A stretch of DNA of 64,000 nucleotides from Oerskovia turbata (lineage in GTDB: Bacteria > Actinomycetota > Actinomycetes > Actinomycetales > Cellulomonadaceae). Of this stretch, positions 41,714-50,308 are shown one piece after another. The stretch spans positions 1 through 64,000 of the forward strand of contig NZ_JOFV01000018.1 of the NCBI RefSeq assembly GCF_000718325.1, in the 5' to 3' direction. Made by a program: the position numbers and the translations under genes. The notes under the pieces were generated by a model. The model did no database searches and was not told the origin of the DNA. It saw only the letters and a list, made by a program, of their open reading frames with translations. Positions within the stretch are counted from its first letter, which is position 1, and every line of letters begins with the position of its first letter.

Positions 41714-43072
41714 TCAGGAGTCCCAGATGGCGCCGAACGCGGGGATGCCCCGTGACTCGAGGCCCTCGACGACCTCGAACGTCGTGGGACGGTTCGAGAT
41801 GCAGATGACGGCCTCGGCGCCGGTCGTGCGCACCGCGTCGAGCGCGAGGGCCACGAGGTCGGGCTTGCCCAGGGCGCGCGTGTCCCACACGAGGGCGTCC
41901 GGCAGCGACTCCGTGATCTCGGCGACGAGCCCTGGACCGAACGTGGCATCGGGCGTGCGGGTGACCCACACCAGGTGGGCGGGTGCGCCCGCGAGCAGGC
42001 TGGGCAGGCACGGGCCGATCCCGCTGCCCGTCGTGATCCACACGACCTTGCGGAAGAGCTTGCCGACGTTCCCTGCCCCGGCCGTGGGCACGCCACGAAC
42101 CCACACGTGGTCCGGCGGGGAGTCGATGAACGACCCCGTCCAGTCGCCCGCCCGGGAGATCGCGAGGCGCAGCTCGGGGCGGCTCGGCGTGACGAGGTTC
42201 GCGAACGGGTGCCACTGGCCGAGCGGGTGCCGGGCGATCGTCGTCGAGGACCCCACGAACGTCCGCGGGTCGTGGTGGAGGCGCACGATCGCGACGTGGG
42301 ACGACGGCGTGTGCACGTCCACCGCGACCTTGCGCAGGTGCAGCCACGGCAGCCCCACGCAGACGACCACGACCGCCAGGACCCACGTCGCGGGGGCCGT
42401 GAGGATCGCGGCCCACGGGTCGCTCGGCGCGAGGTCGTGCGCGAACAGGACGGTCAGGGCCCCAAACCCCACGAGGGTCGACCAGCCGCCGAGCCGGTGG
42501 CTCGTCTCGAACAGGTCGTGGCGCCTGCGGCGCAGCGGCGCGGTGGCCAGGGCGGCGATCGTCAGCAGCAGCAGCGTGAGCGCGACGACGACCCCGAGGG
42601 TCGGCCCCGACAGCAGGCCCTGCCCGGTCGGGCTCAGGGCCGTCGCGGCGAACACCGTGAACCACGCGGTCGCGGAGATCGCGGCCCCGACATGGATACC
42701 GCCCAGGTGGTAGACCTTCGCGAGCCCGGCGCGGACGCGCAGCGGCCACGTCACGGGTGCGCTCGTCGCGACGCGGAACAGCAGGTTGACGACGTGCTGC
42801 TGCCGGATCACGGCCGCAGCCCCGAGGTTCAGCGCCGCCGCCGTGAGGGTCAGGTCCAGGCGGGCGGGCGTCGACGTGCCCGGGAGCAGGGCGACGGCGG
42901 CCGCGACGTTGATCGCCAGGACCAGGACGACGAGCCGCACGTACGGCATGAGGGCCGGGCGCGTCCACAGGCGCCGCCACCCGGTGAGCAGGGGCGGGAG
43001 GTCCGCCCGGTCGGCGGTGCACGCCACGGTGGTCGTGGCCGAACGGTGGTCTGTGGAGCGGGGGGAAGTCAT
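41714..43072 (-). CDS. Membrane oxidoreductase with NAD-binding tail
   Basis: A 452-residue protein. The N-terminal half has about six helices with histidines suited to haem ligation (RQQHVVNLLFRVA, AKVYHLGGIHVG, LFETSHRLGGWS). The C-terminal half is ferredoxin-reductase-like, with the nucleotide-binding VWITTGSGIGPCLPSLLAG and a final CISNRPTTFEVVEGL. This layout resembles ferric reductase/NADPH oxidase-type electron transfer proteins, though a clear FAD-binding RxYS motif is missing. I take the ATG at 43072 with GAGGAGG seven bases upstream. Confidence 0.65.
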   Translation of the reverse strand: MTSPRSTDHRSATTTVACTADRADLPPLLTGWRRLWTRPALMPYVRLVVLVLAINVAAAVALLPGTSTPARLDLTLTAAALNLGAAAVIRQQHVVNLLFRVATSAPVTWPLRVRAGLAKVYHLGGIHVGAAISATAWFTVFAATALSPTGQGLLSGPTLGVVVALTLLLLTIAALATAPLRRRRHDLFETSHRLGGWSTLVGFGALTVLFAHDLAPSDPWAAILTAPATWVLAVVVVCVGLPWLHLRKVAVDVHTPSSHVAIVRLHHDPRTFVGSSTTIARHPLGQWHPFANLVTPSRPELRLAISRAGDWTGSFIDSPPDHVWVRGVPTAGAGNVGKLFRKVVWITTGSGIGPCLPSLLAGAPAHLVWVTRTPDATFGPGLVAEITESLPDALVWDTRALGKPDLVALALDAVRTTGAEAVICISNRPTTFEVVEGLESRGIPAFGAIWDS

Positions 43073-43269
43073 ACGGTGGCCTCCTCGTCGAGTGCGCTGA
43101 CCATACTGTGGCGGCGACCCCCCGGGCGCGGGATCCACAGGGTGATCCCGGAGGCGCGCCACCCGTCCGGGGCACAGCCGGCTCCCAGGCTTCGCACCTA
43201 CCCTGGGCGGACGCTCGCCGGAACCGGCGCCCGCGTGCCCCGGCGATCCCGAGACACACCGGAGTCCTC

Positions 43270-43884
43270 ATGAAGAAGCTGCCCGCCGCCCTCACCGCGC
43301 TCGTCCTGACCGCCGCCCTCGCGGGCTGCTCGGCAGGGAGCGCGTCGTCCTCGGGGGAGGCGGGCGCGCCCGCCGCGAGCGGCTCCGCGGGTGCCCCTGC
43401 CGAGGTCAACGACGTCGACACGCACTTCGTCGCGATGATGACCCCGCACCACGAGCAGGCCGTCGAGATGAGCAAGATCATCCTGGCCGTCGACGGGGTC
43501 AGCGAGCCGACGCGCGACCTCGCGCAGCGCATCCTCGACGGTCAGACCGAGGAGATCGGGACCATGCGCGGCTGGGCCGACGCCTGGGGGATGGACGACC
43601 TCATGCAGATGCACTCCGTGCACGTCGCGAACGGCATGCTCACGAGCGACCAGATGGGTTCCCTCGAACGTCTCGCGGACGCGAGCACGGGTGACGCGAC
43701 CGCGGTGGCCGCGGCCGAGACGACGTTCCTCGAGCTCATGCACTCGCACCACGAGGGCGCGATCGCGATGACGCAGGGCGAGATCGAGGGTGGCGGCCAC
43801 GCCGAGCTCCGCGCCCTCGCGCAGGTCATGGTCGACGTGCAGACGGCCGAGATGGCCGAGATCGACACGCTGCTCGGGCGGTAG
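43270..43884 (+). CDS. DUF305 lipoprotein
   Basis: A 204-residue protein with a lipoprotein signal (LTAALAGCSAGS, Cys at 19) and a serine/glycine linker. The ferritin-like DUF305 domain has two matching halves: DTHFVAMMTPHHEQAVEMSK and FLELMHSHHEGAIAMTQGE. These M/H-rich helices suggest metal, often copper, handling at the cell surface, but the role is unproven. GGAG lies five bases before the ATG. It is divergent from the membrane oxidoreductase. Confidence 0.9.
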   Translation: MKKLPAALTALVLTAALAGCSAGSASSSGEAGAPAASGSAGAPAEVNDVDTHFVAMMTPHHEQAVEMSKIILAVDGVSEPTRDLAQRILDGQTEEIGTMRGWADAWGMDDLMQMHSVHVANGMLTSDQMGSLERLADASTGDATAVAAAETTFLELMHSHHEGAIAMTQGEIEGGGHAELRALAQVMVDVQTAEMAEIDTLLGR

Positions 43885-43900
43885 CCGGCCCGGCGGCGGG

Positions 43901-44554
43901 TCAGTTCGGCGGTGCGAAGCCCGCGATCCCGTCGAGCACGACGGCGAGGCCCACGTCGAACTCGTCGCCGAACGCGTACCCGGGCCGGAGCACGAGCTCG
44001 GTGGCCATCTCCGTGAGGTGCGGGTACGACGTCGCCATCGACTCCTGCTGGGCCATGACGCCGGTCGCGACGTCGGCCATGTCGCCGTCGGCCGGGACCG
44101 GCAGCGCCTGTTCCTGCAGCGCGAAGCCGCGCACGTAGCTGTCGAACAGGGCGAGGGCGTGCCCGGTCGCGGAGACGGTGAACCCGTCGCGGCGCAGCAC
44201 GCCGATCATGGCGTCGAGGTGCGCGAGACGCGCAGGCCCCGGCGTGGACCGGGAGTCGAGCAGCGCTGTCGCCCAGGGGTGTCGTGCGAGAGCGGTCCGG
44301 GTCGAGCGGGCGACCTCCTCGAGGCCGGCCCGCCAGCCGGTCCCCGGGCGGGGGGAGGCAATCTCCCCGATCACGAGGTCGACCATGCCGTCGAGGATCT
44401 CGCCCTTGTTGCGGACGTGGTGGTAGAGCGACATGGCCTCGACGTCGAGGGTCGTGGCGAGCCGCCGCATGCTCAGGGCTTCCAGGCCGGCCTCGTCGGC
44501 AAGGCGCACGGCGGCGCGCAGTGCGCGCTCTCGGGTCAGGGGGGATCGGGCCAT
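43901..44554 (-). CDS. TetR family regulator with TetR_C domain
   Basis: A 217-residue protein. The helix-turn-helix is RLADEAGLEALSMRRLATTL followed by VEAMSLYHHVRNKGEILDGM, the signature of true TetR/TetR_C members. The C-terminal domain (about 75-205) binds an unknown ligand. It is divergent from the DUF4386 gene, with two near-identical 14-bp repeats between them, so it probably controls both. Confidence 0.9.
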   Translation of the reverse strand: MARSPLTRERALRAAVRLADEAGLEALSMRRLATTLDVEAMSLYHHVRNKGEILDGMVDLVIGEIASPRPGTGWRAGLEEVARSTRTALARHPWATALLDSRSTPGPARLAHLDAMIGVLRRDGFTVSATGHALALFDSYVRGFALQEQALPVPADGDMADVATGVMAQQESMATSYPHLTEMATELVLRPGYAFGDEFDVGLAVVLDGIAGFAPPN

Positions 44555-44561
44555 GGAGTCA

Positions 44562-44607
44562 CCTTACAGCGTATGGTAGCGTCGGGAATCCAGCCTTACA
44601 CCGTATG
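44562..44607. promoter_or_regulatory. Two direct repeats in the TetR/DUF4386 divergent promoter
   Basis: CCTTACAGCGTATG (44562-44575) and CCTTACACCGTATG (44594-44607) differ by one base and lie 32 bases, about three helical turns, apart. Each has a TAC-N3-GTA half dyad. They fill the 71-base gap and are likely TetR sites. Confidence 0.6.
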
Positions 44608-44625
44608 TCCGACCTGGAGGGCACC

Positions 44626-45300
44626 ATGTCCGAGCACCCCACGACCCAGATCGACCGGCGCACGACCACCGCGATCGGCATCCTGCTCCTGTCCGCCTTC
44701 GCCCTCTACGGAACCGGGAGCCTGCTCGCGGCAGGTGCCACGTCCGCCGTCGGACCGGGGACGGACGGGGTCACGCCCGCCCTCGGCGCAGGCGTCGTGC
44801 TGATCCTCGCGAACTCCCTCGCCGTCCTGGCCATCGGCATCCTCTTCGTCCCCGTCCTCTCCCACCGCAGCCCGGTCGCCGCGACCACCTACCTCGTGGC
44901 CCGCGTCGTCGAGGCCGCACTGCTCGCCGTCGGCGGGGCAGCGCTCTGGGCGCTCGCGGCCGCGCAGGGCGACCCGCTCGTCAGCGGGGTGCTCGTCGCT
45001 CTGGACGACGCCGCGTACGCCCTGGGGATGGTGACGCTCGGAGCGGGCAGCGTGGTCCTGTGCGTGACCCTGCTCCGTGCGGCACTGCTGCCACGCGGCA
45101 TCGCGCTCTGGGGAGCGGTGGGCTACGCGCTCTTCGCGCTCGGCTCGGTGCTCGAGCTCCTCGGGGTCACGGGGGCGGGCCTCGTCCTCGCCGTCCCGGC
45201 AGGTCTGTTCGAGGTGGTCCTCGCGATCTGGCTGATCACGGTCGGGCTCGGGCGGCGACCGGCGCGCGCCAGGGACGCCTCGGGCGTGCTCACGGTGTGA
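44626..45300 (+). CDS. DUF4386 family membrane protein
   Basis: A 224-residue protein with six helices. TAIGILLLSAFALYGTGSLL opens it; YLVARVVEAALLAVGGAALW and MVTLGAGSVVLCVTLLRAAL are typical of DUF4386. Function unknown. GGAGGG lies upstream of the ATG at 44626. It is divergently transcribed from the TetR gene and is the obvious target of that regulator. Confidence 0.85.
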   Translation: MSEHPTTQIDRRTTTAIGILLLSAFALYGTGSLLAAGATSAVGPGTDGVTPALGAGVVLILANSLAVLAIGILFVPVLSHRSPVAATTYLVARVVEAALLAVGGAALWALAAAQGDPLVSGVLVALDDAAYALGMVTLGAGSVVLCVTLLRAALLPRGIALWGAVGYALFALGSVLELLGVTGAGLVLAVPAGLFEVVLAIWLITVGLGRRPARARDASGVLTV

Positions 45301-45387
45301 GGCTGGCGCCGCAGCGACCGATGAGTTCCGACCCTCCGCACGGTCCACCCCCTCGACCACCCGTCCTGCGCACTCCTGGAGGTTCCT

Positions 45388-45669
45388 GTGACTGACACCC
45401 CGGCCGCCTCCGCGACCTCCCCCGCGACCGCCCGGACGCTGCAGGGCCCGGGCGCCACGCTCCACCACGAGGTCAGGGGCCAGGGGCCGCTCGTGGTGCT
45501 CGTCGGGGTCGGCGAGGACTCGACGGGTCAGCTCTGCGACCGGACGTCGACGGCGCTCGCGGCCCTGCTCGGCACCACGACCACGCTCTTCCCGGGCGAC
45601 CACACGGGCTTCGTCGACCACCCGGCCGCCTTCGCCCAGCGCTTGCGCAAGGTGCTCGGCACCGCTTGA
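45388..45669 (+). pseudogene. Alpha/beta hydrolase with an in-frame internal deletion
   Basis: A 93-residue frame. The start (LHHEVRGQGPLVVLVG) is the first strands of an α/β hydrolase. It jumps directly to GVGEDSTGQLCDRTSTALAA and GDHTGFVDHPAAFAQRL, the C-terminal region with the catalytic His of this family. About 180-200 residues, including the nucleophile elbow and acid, are missing in frame. The GTG start keeps a good GGAGG site. It cannot be an active hydrolase. Confidence 0.8.
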
Positions 45670-45727
45670 GCCGCACCGGGCCAGCCACCACCCCGACCCG
45701 CCCCACCCACCCGACACGAGGAGCACC

Positions 45728-46018
45728 ATGTCATTTCAGGCCTACCTGGACGCCGTCGAGGACAAGACCGGCCTCACCCCGCGCCAGCTCGTGGCGATCG
45801 CGCACGAGAAGGGCTACGACGACCCGGCCGTGAAGGCCGGCGTGATCGTCGAGTGGCTCAAGGAGGACTACGACCTCGGCCGCGGTCACGCGATGGCGAT
45901 CGTCCACGTCATCAAGAAGGGCCCGACGATCGACAGCAAGCACGTCGGCTCGACCGGCACGCACCGCGACGAGTCGGACACCCTGTGGTTGGACGGCAAG
46001 GCGACCAAGCCCGCCTGA
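45728..46018 (+). CDS. DUF4287 domain protein
   Basis: A 96-residue protein with the DUF4287 pattern: YLDAVEDKTGLTPRQLVAIA, then GVIVEWLKEDYDLGRGHAMA and a KHVGSTGTHRDES tail. A small helical domain often found fused to or near DUF5655; function unknown. The ATG has GAGGAG at the usual spacing. Confidence 0.88.
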   Translation: MSFQAYLDAVEDKTGLTPRQLVAIAHEKGYDDPAVKAGVIVEWLKEDYDLGRGHAMAIVHVIKKGPTIDSKHVGSTGTHRDESDTLWLDGKATKPA

Positions 46019-46135
46019 GCGTCGCCCGGCCCTGCTGCCCGACGACGGCTCGCACCCTCCGCGCACGGCGAGCGGGCAGGCGCTCGGCGGCGGGCACGCC
46101 GACTGCCGCAGGCGGGCTTCGATATCCTCCACGCC

Positions 46136-46438
46136 ATGCGTATCCCCAAGGTCGTGGCCGGGTGGACGGTCGCGGCCGTCGTCGTCACGACACCGGTCGT
46201 CGTCTGGGTCGCGAGCTGGACGACGACCGAGCAGACCTGCGTCGTCGAGAGCGACGTGGCCCCGCACGCGAACCGTTCCCGGACGTACTACGACGTGCGC
46301 ACGTCGTGCGGCCTGCTCGGGGTCAACGAAACCCGCCAGAGCCGGTTGGACGACGCGATCGACCCGGGGCAGACGTACCGCATGACGATCGAGGACCGGA
46401 CGATCGCGCAGTGGCTGATCGACGTCGAGGAGCTGTGA
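46136..46438 (+). CDS. Hypothetical single-pass membrane protein
   Basis: 100 residues. An N-terminal helix (VVAGWTVAAVVVTTPVVVWV) is followed by an exported domain with two cysteines (EQTCVVE, RTSCGLLGV) that could form a disulfide. No family recognised; such small proteins are common in Cellulomonadaceae-like genomes. Confidence 0.65.
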   Translation: MRIPKVVAGWTVAAVVVTTPVVVWVASWTTTEQTCVVESDVAPHANRSRTYYDVRTSCGLLGVNETRQSRLDDAIDPGQTYRMTIEDRTIAQWLIDVEEL

Positions 46439-46496
46439 CGGCTTCGGCCGGTGGGGGACCGCGCAGACGCGGCCTGACCGGAGGCGGGGCGGAGAG

Positions 46497-46913
46497 TCAG
46501 CCCACGAAGAGGCAGAACGGATGACCTGACGGGTCCGCGTAGACGCGCAGGGGCTCCTCGGGGTCGTCCGACCGGTCGCGGAGCAGGCGGGCGCCGAGCG
46601 CCAGGGCGCGTTCGTGCTGGGCGTCGAGGGCCTCCCGGTCGGGGACCGTGCAGTCGAGGTGGAGCTGCTGAGGGACGGCCGGCTCGGGCCAGGTCGACGG
46701 CAGCAGGTGCTCGACCTGCTGGAACGCGAGCGGCACCCCGCCCGGCGAACGCAGGACCAGCCAGTCCGCGCCGGCAGGGTCCGGCCGGCCGGTCGCGGGC
46801 GGCTCGTCGCCCGCGCGGTACTCCAAGCCGAAGAGGGCGCGGTAGAACTCGGCGAGGCCGCGGGCGTCGGTCGTGTCGAGCACTACCTGCCGGATCCTCG
46901 GGAACGTGGTCAT
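46497..46913 (-). CDS. VOC family protein (glyoxalase-like)
   Basis: A 138-residue protein with paired βαβββ modules. RQVVLDTTDARGLAEFYRAL begins module 1 and HLDCTVPDREALDAQHERAL module 2; it ends RVYADPSGHPFCLFVG, the classic VOC C-terminus. The substrate is unknown; actinobacterial relatives are often called glyoxalase/bleomycin-resistance-like. ATG at 46913 with AGGAGG eight bases upstream. Confidence 0.9.
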   Translation of the reverse strand: MTTFPRIRQVVLDTTDARGLAEFYRALFGLEYRAGDEPPATGRPDPAGADWLVLRSPGGVPLAFQQVEHLLPSTWPEPAVPQQLHLDCTVPDREALDAQHERALALGARLLRDRSDDPEEPLRVYADPSGHPFCLFVG

Positions 46914-47004
46914 CGTGGACGCCTCCTGGTAGCGGTCGACAGGCTCCCACCGTGCTCCGGGTCCGGGCAGCCCGCACTCCGCGCTGCATTGGTACGTTCC
47001 TGCC

Positions 47005-47289
47005 GTGGACACGCCGCCGACGACAGCGCTCGACCGTCTGGCCGGCCTCGCTGCGGACCTGCCCGAGGTACCCGGCCCGCAGGAGGTCGAACGCGTGGCC
47101 GCGGCGGTGCGGGCCGCGGCGCTGGACGGGGCGTCCACCGACCAGATCGCGACGGTCGGCCACCTGTCCGTCCGCTGGGTCGAGGAACTCCTCGGGGACG
47201 CGTCCGCGAACGGCTACGGCCCTCACGGCTCCCGCGCTCGCCCGCGTCCCCACCGTGCCCGCGGTCGAGTGACACCCGGGATGCGCTGA
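47005..47289 (+). CDS. Hypothetical small protein
   Basis: A 94-residue frame from a GTG at 47005. Helical N-terminal part with PEVPGPQEVERVAAAVRAAA and DQIATVGHLSVRWVEELLGD, which could be a helix-turn-helix; the last 25 residues are basic. No known family. It lies 91 bases from the divergent VOC gene. Confidence 0.5.
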   Translation: MDTPPTTALDRLAGLAADLPEVPGPQEVERVAAAVRAAALDGASTDQIATVGHLSVRWVEELLGDASANGYGPHGSRARPRPHRARGRVTPGMR

Positions 47290-47397
47290 GCACGACCGCA
47301 GGGCCGGCCGCCGGTCGGGCGTCCGGGATCCGTCCCGCGAGGTTCGGCCGGCGATCGGTCCCTCGTCGCGCGGAGGGCGCCGTGGCATCCTGGCCCG

Positions 47398-48042
47398 GTG
47401 CGTGTCGAGCCGGTCAGCCAGGAGGTCCTCGTCGCACGGGTCGCCGCGCTCGTCGTCGAGCGCTTGCGCGGCGACGGGCCGTCGACGAGGGTCCTCGTCG
47501 ACGGCCACCCCTCGACCCGCCCGGAGCGCCTCGCCGACGCGCTCGTCGAACCCCTGCGTGTCGCCGGCCGCCCGACGGCGCGCGTCAGCGTGCGGGACTT
47601 CCTGCGGCCCGCGTCGCTGCGGCTCGAGCACGGGCACGAGGACCCGGACTCGTTGCTCGACGAGTGGATCGACGTGGAGGCGCTGAACCGGGAGGTGCTG
47701 ACCGCCGTCGGGCCGCAGGGGGAGGGACGCTACCTGCCCAGCCTGCGCGACCCCGTGACCTCGCGCTCGACGCGCGCCGGCTACGTCGAGGCGCCACCGG
47801 GGCTCGTCGTCCTGCTCGACGGGTCCCTGTCGCTGGGGCGCGGGCTCGACGTCGACCTGACCGTCCACCTGGCACTCCAGGACGCGACCCTCGCGCGGCG
47901 CACGCCCCCCGCGGACGCCTGGACGCTGCCCGCGTACGAGCGCTACCGGGCCGAGGTGGCGCCCGAGCGGACGGCCGACGTGGTCGTGCGCGTCGACGAC
48001 GCGCGGCGCCCCGCCTGGGTCACGCGCCTCGCGAGACCGTGA
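47398..48042 (+). CDS. Uridine-kinase-like protein with degenerate P-loop
   Basis: A 214-residue protein. The fold pattern follows nucleoside-kinase-like P-loop NTPases: TRVLVDGHPSTRPERLADAL at the P-loop position, RVSVRDFLRPASLRLEHGHE in the second block, and LVVLLDGSLSLGRGLDVDLT as the Walker B-like strand. The expected GxxGxGK(S/T) is replaced by DGHPSTRP, lacking the lysine, so kinase activity is doubtful. Related actinobacterial proteins are annotated as uridine kinases. Its 3' end overlaps the convergent DUF4097 gene by 23 bases. Confidence 0.68.
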   Translation: MRVEPVSQEVLVARVAALVVERLRGDGPSTRVLVDGHPSTRPERLADALVEPLRVAGRPTARVSVRDFLRPASLRLEHGHEDPDSLLDEWIDVEALNREVLTAVGPQGEGRYLPSLRDPVTSRSTRAGYVEAPPGLVVLLDGSLSLGRGLDVDLTVHLALQDATLARRTPPADAWTLPAYERYRAEVAPERTADVVVRVDDARRPAWVTRLARP

Positions 48043-48757
48043 CCCGCCCGTTGGACGAGGACGCGTCGATCGAGAACTCGCCGTCGGGGTCGTCCGGGAC
48101 GGTGACGTCGGTGCCGCCCAGGTCGGTCTCGGCGCGCACCCGGTAGCTGCCGTCGGGGACGGTGACCTCGACCCTGCCGTTGTCGGTCGTCGCCCGGACG
48201 TCCTGCGGGGTCGTGAGGGTCAGCTCGACCGCCCCGTTGGACGTCTCGGCGTCGACGCCCTCGGTGCCGCCGAGCCGCGTCCCCGTGACCTTGCCGTTCG
48301 AGGTCCGCGCGACGATCCCGTGGTCGATGTCGGCGAGGGTGATGGACCCGTTGGACGTCTCGACGTCCACCGCGCCGGTCGCGGTCAGGTCGATGCTGCC
48401 GTGGTCGGTACTGCCCGTGACGGGCAGCCCCGCGGGCAGGTCGACCGAGTAGCTCGCCGAGCAGTGCCGTCCGCACCCGGACAGGACCAGGACGCCGTCC
48501 TCGACGCGGTGCGTCTCCTGCTCGGGGTAGGCGCCCGCGTAGTCGACCGTGCGCTCGATGCCGACCTCGGTCGCCGCCGCGTCCCCGCGCAGCGCGACGG
48601 ACCCGGCGCCGAGGTCGAGGCGCACGGACGTGATCTCGTCCGTGACCGTGTAGGTGTCGGTCGCGATCGATCGCGACCCGAACCCGCACGCCCCGAGCGC
48701 GAGCGCCGTGACGGCGACCAGGCCCGCCGTCACCAGTCGCCGGTTCGTGGTCCGCAT
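48020..48757 (-). CDS. DUF4097 lipoprotein, β-helix type
   Basis: A 245-residue protein with lipobox LGAC (VTALALGACGFGSRSIA). The mature part is a run of β-strand repeats with the motif V-x-x-S/T-(S/D)-N-G-x(I/V): AVDVETSNGSITLADIDHG, ARTSNGKVTG, DAETSNGAVELTL, ATTDNGRVEVTV, DASSSNGRVTVS. This is the DUF4097 (adhesin-like) β-helix. Function unknown, anchored at the outer membrane face. ATG at 48757 behind AGGGGAT. Confidence 0.88.
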   Translation of the reverse strand: MRTTNRRLVTAGLVAVTALALGACGFGSRSIATDTYTVTDEITSVRLDLGAGSVALRGDAAATEVGIERTVDYAGAYPEQETHRVEDGVLVLSGCGRHCSASYSVDLPAGLPVTGSTDHGSIDLTATGAVDVETSNGSITLADIDHGIVARTSNGKVTGTRLGGTEGVDAETSNGAVELTLTTPQDVRATTDNGRVEVTVPDGSYRVRAETDLGGTDVTVPDDPDGEFSIDASSSNGRVTVSRGA

Positions 48758-48794
48758 GTCGATCCCCTGTTCGTCGTGTCCGAGGTGTTCGTGA

Positions 48795-48832
48795 GGTGGT
48801 GGGGGCCCCACCCCCCGGCGGGGCCCACCACC
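48795..48832. other. Hairpin in the DUF4097/ROK divergent region
   Basis: GGTGGTGGG pairs with CCCACCACC and, after a two-base bulge, CCCC with GGGG. It lies upstream of both divergent genes, so it is not an obvious terminator. The rest of the 300-base gap holds the dyad at 48995 and no gene. Confidence 0.5.
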
Positions 48833-48994
48833 ATCGAGGCTAGGACGGAAGGGGCTCGGGGCGACATCGGGTGTTCCCCCCATTTCGCCCTCGGGGTCAA
48901 CCCCGAGTCCGGCGCAGGCCCTGGTGGCGGGGGTGCGGGGTGAACCTTGCTCGTTCGCCGAGCGGTCCCGAACTTCTGCGGGGTACTCTCGCCC

Positions 48995-49019
48995 GGGTAG
49001 GGAGGTTTCCGACCTACCC
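48995..49019. promoter_or_regulatory. Dyad upstream of the ROK regulator gene
   Basis: GGGTAGG (48995-49001) and CCTACCC (49013-49019) are perfect 7-bp inverted arms 11 bases apart, 39 bases before the ROK start. A binding site for the ROK protein itself is plausible. Confidence 0.4.
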
Positions 49020-49057
49020 ATGTCCGGGGGAACGACCGTCGACGGAGAACGGTAGAC

Positions 49058-50308
49058 ATGCTTCTTGCAGGAGATCAACGACTGCTCCGGGAGATCAACG
49101 CCCGCGCGGTCCTCGAGGTGCTCGACGCCCACGACACGCTCGGCAGGCCCGAGATCGTCGCGGCCACGGGCCTGTCCAAGACCACCGTGGCCCTCGCGCT
49201 GCGCACGTTCGTCGAGCAGGGGCTCGTCGAGGAGGCCGGCCTCGACCACGACCGACGCGGCCCCGCAGCCACGCTGTACCGCGTCGACCCCGAGCACGGC
49301 TACGCGCTCGCGGTCGACATCGGGCACGTGCGCGTCCGCGTCGCCCTCGTCGACCTCGTCGGCCGCGTCCGCGCCCGCGCCGAGCAGCCGCTGTCCGCGA
49401 AGGAGCCCGAGGCGCGCGCGAGCGCGGTCGAGAAGCTCGCAGCGCACTGCGTCGCCGCGGTGCGCCACGACACGGGCGCCGAGTCCGTCGCGATCCGGTG
49501 CGCCGTCGTCGGGCTCCCGGCGATCGTGGGCGCCGACCACGCCATGGTGCGCCGCGTCCCCGGCCTCGAGAAAGGCGGACCCACGCTCCACGCCGCCCTC
49601 GAAGAAGGCCTCGGATGCCCCGTCGTCCTCGAGAACGACGTCAACCTCGCGGCGATCGCCGAGCAGCGCGTGGGCGCGGGCAAGGGCCTCGACTCGTTCG
49701 TCCTGCTGCGCCTGGGCATCGGGCTGGGTGCAGGCATCGTCATCGACGGCAAGCTGCACCGCGGCGCGTCCGGCGGGGCCGGCGAGGTCGCGTTCCTCCC
49801 GCAGCCCGGCCGCGCGCTCGGTGCCGAGAGCGTCGGCGCCGCGTCGCTCCAGGCGTCGGCCAAGGAGGCGGGCCTGCCCGCGGGTCTCGCACCGCACGAG
49901 GTCCTCGACCTCGCGACCGACGGCGACGAGCGCGCCGTCGCGGTCGTCGACGAGCTCGCCGGGCGCCTCGCCGTGCTGATCGCGTCCGTCGCGCTCCTGC
50001 TCGAACCGCAGAAGATCGTCCTCGCGGGCGTCGCGCGCGAGGACGCGGTCCTGGGCCGCGTCCAGACCTACCTCACCGAACGGGTCGGCATCCTGCCGAT
50101 CGTGGTCGAACCCAGCGCCGTCGCGGACGACGCCGTGCTGCTCGGTGCGGCGGCCCTCGCCCGGGACACGCTGCGGGACCAGGCGTTCAGCGCCGCGGTC
50201 CGGCGCGCCGCCGAGTCGGAGGACCTGACCGACGACGACGCGCCCCTCGACGCGGACCTCGCCACCGGCCTCTCCTCCCGAGGGGTCGACGATGCGCGCA
50301 CCCTCTGA
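49058..50308 (+). CDS. ROK family transcriptional regulator
   Basis: A 416-residue protein. The N-terminal winged helix reads EIVAATGLSKTTVALALRTF. The ROK sugar-kinase-like domain follows: VDIGHVRVRVALVDLVGRVR, the central CPVVLENDVNLAAIAEQRVG and GLGAGIVIDGKLHRGASGGA with GEV-F as in ROK repressors. The zinc-binding CGC cluster of true glucokinases is absent. It overlaps the ChbG-like gene by 17 bases, so this repressor, the deacetylase and the GPH transporter form one sugar-responsive operon. Confidence 0.9.
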   Translation: MLLAGDQRLLREINARAVLEVLDAHDTLGRPEIVAATGLSKTTVALALRTFVEQGLVEEAGLDHDRRGPAATLYRVDPEHGYALAVDIGHVRVRVALVDLVGRVRARAEQPLSAKEPEARASAVEKLAAHCVAAVRHDTGAESVAIRCAVVGLPAIVGADHAMVRRVPGLEKGGPTLHAALEEGLGCPVVLENDVNLAAIAEQRVGAGKGLDSFVLLRLGIGLGAGIVIDGKLHRGASGGAGEVAFLPQPGRALGAESVGAASLQASAKEAGLPAGLAPHEVLDLATDGDERAVAVVDELAGRLAVLIASVALLLEPQKIVLAGVAREDAVLGRVQTYLTERVGILPIVVEPSAVADDAVLLGAAALARDTLRDQAFSAAVRRAAESEDLTDDDAPLDADLATGLSSRGVDDARTL

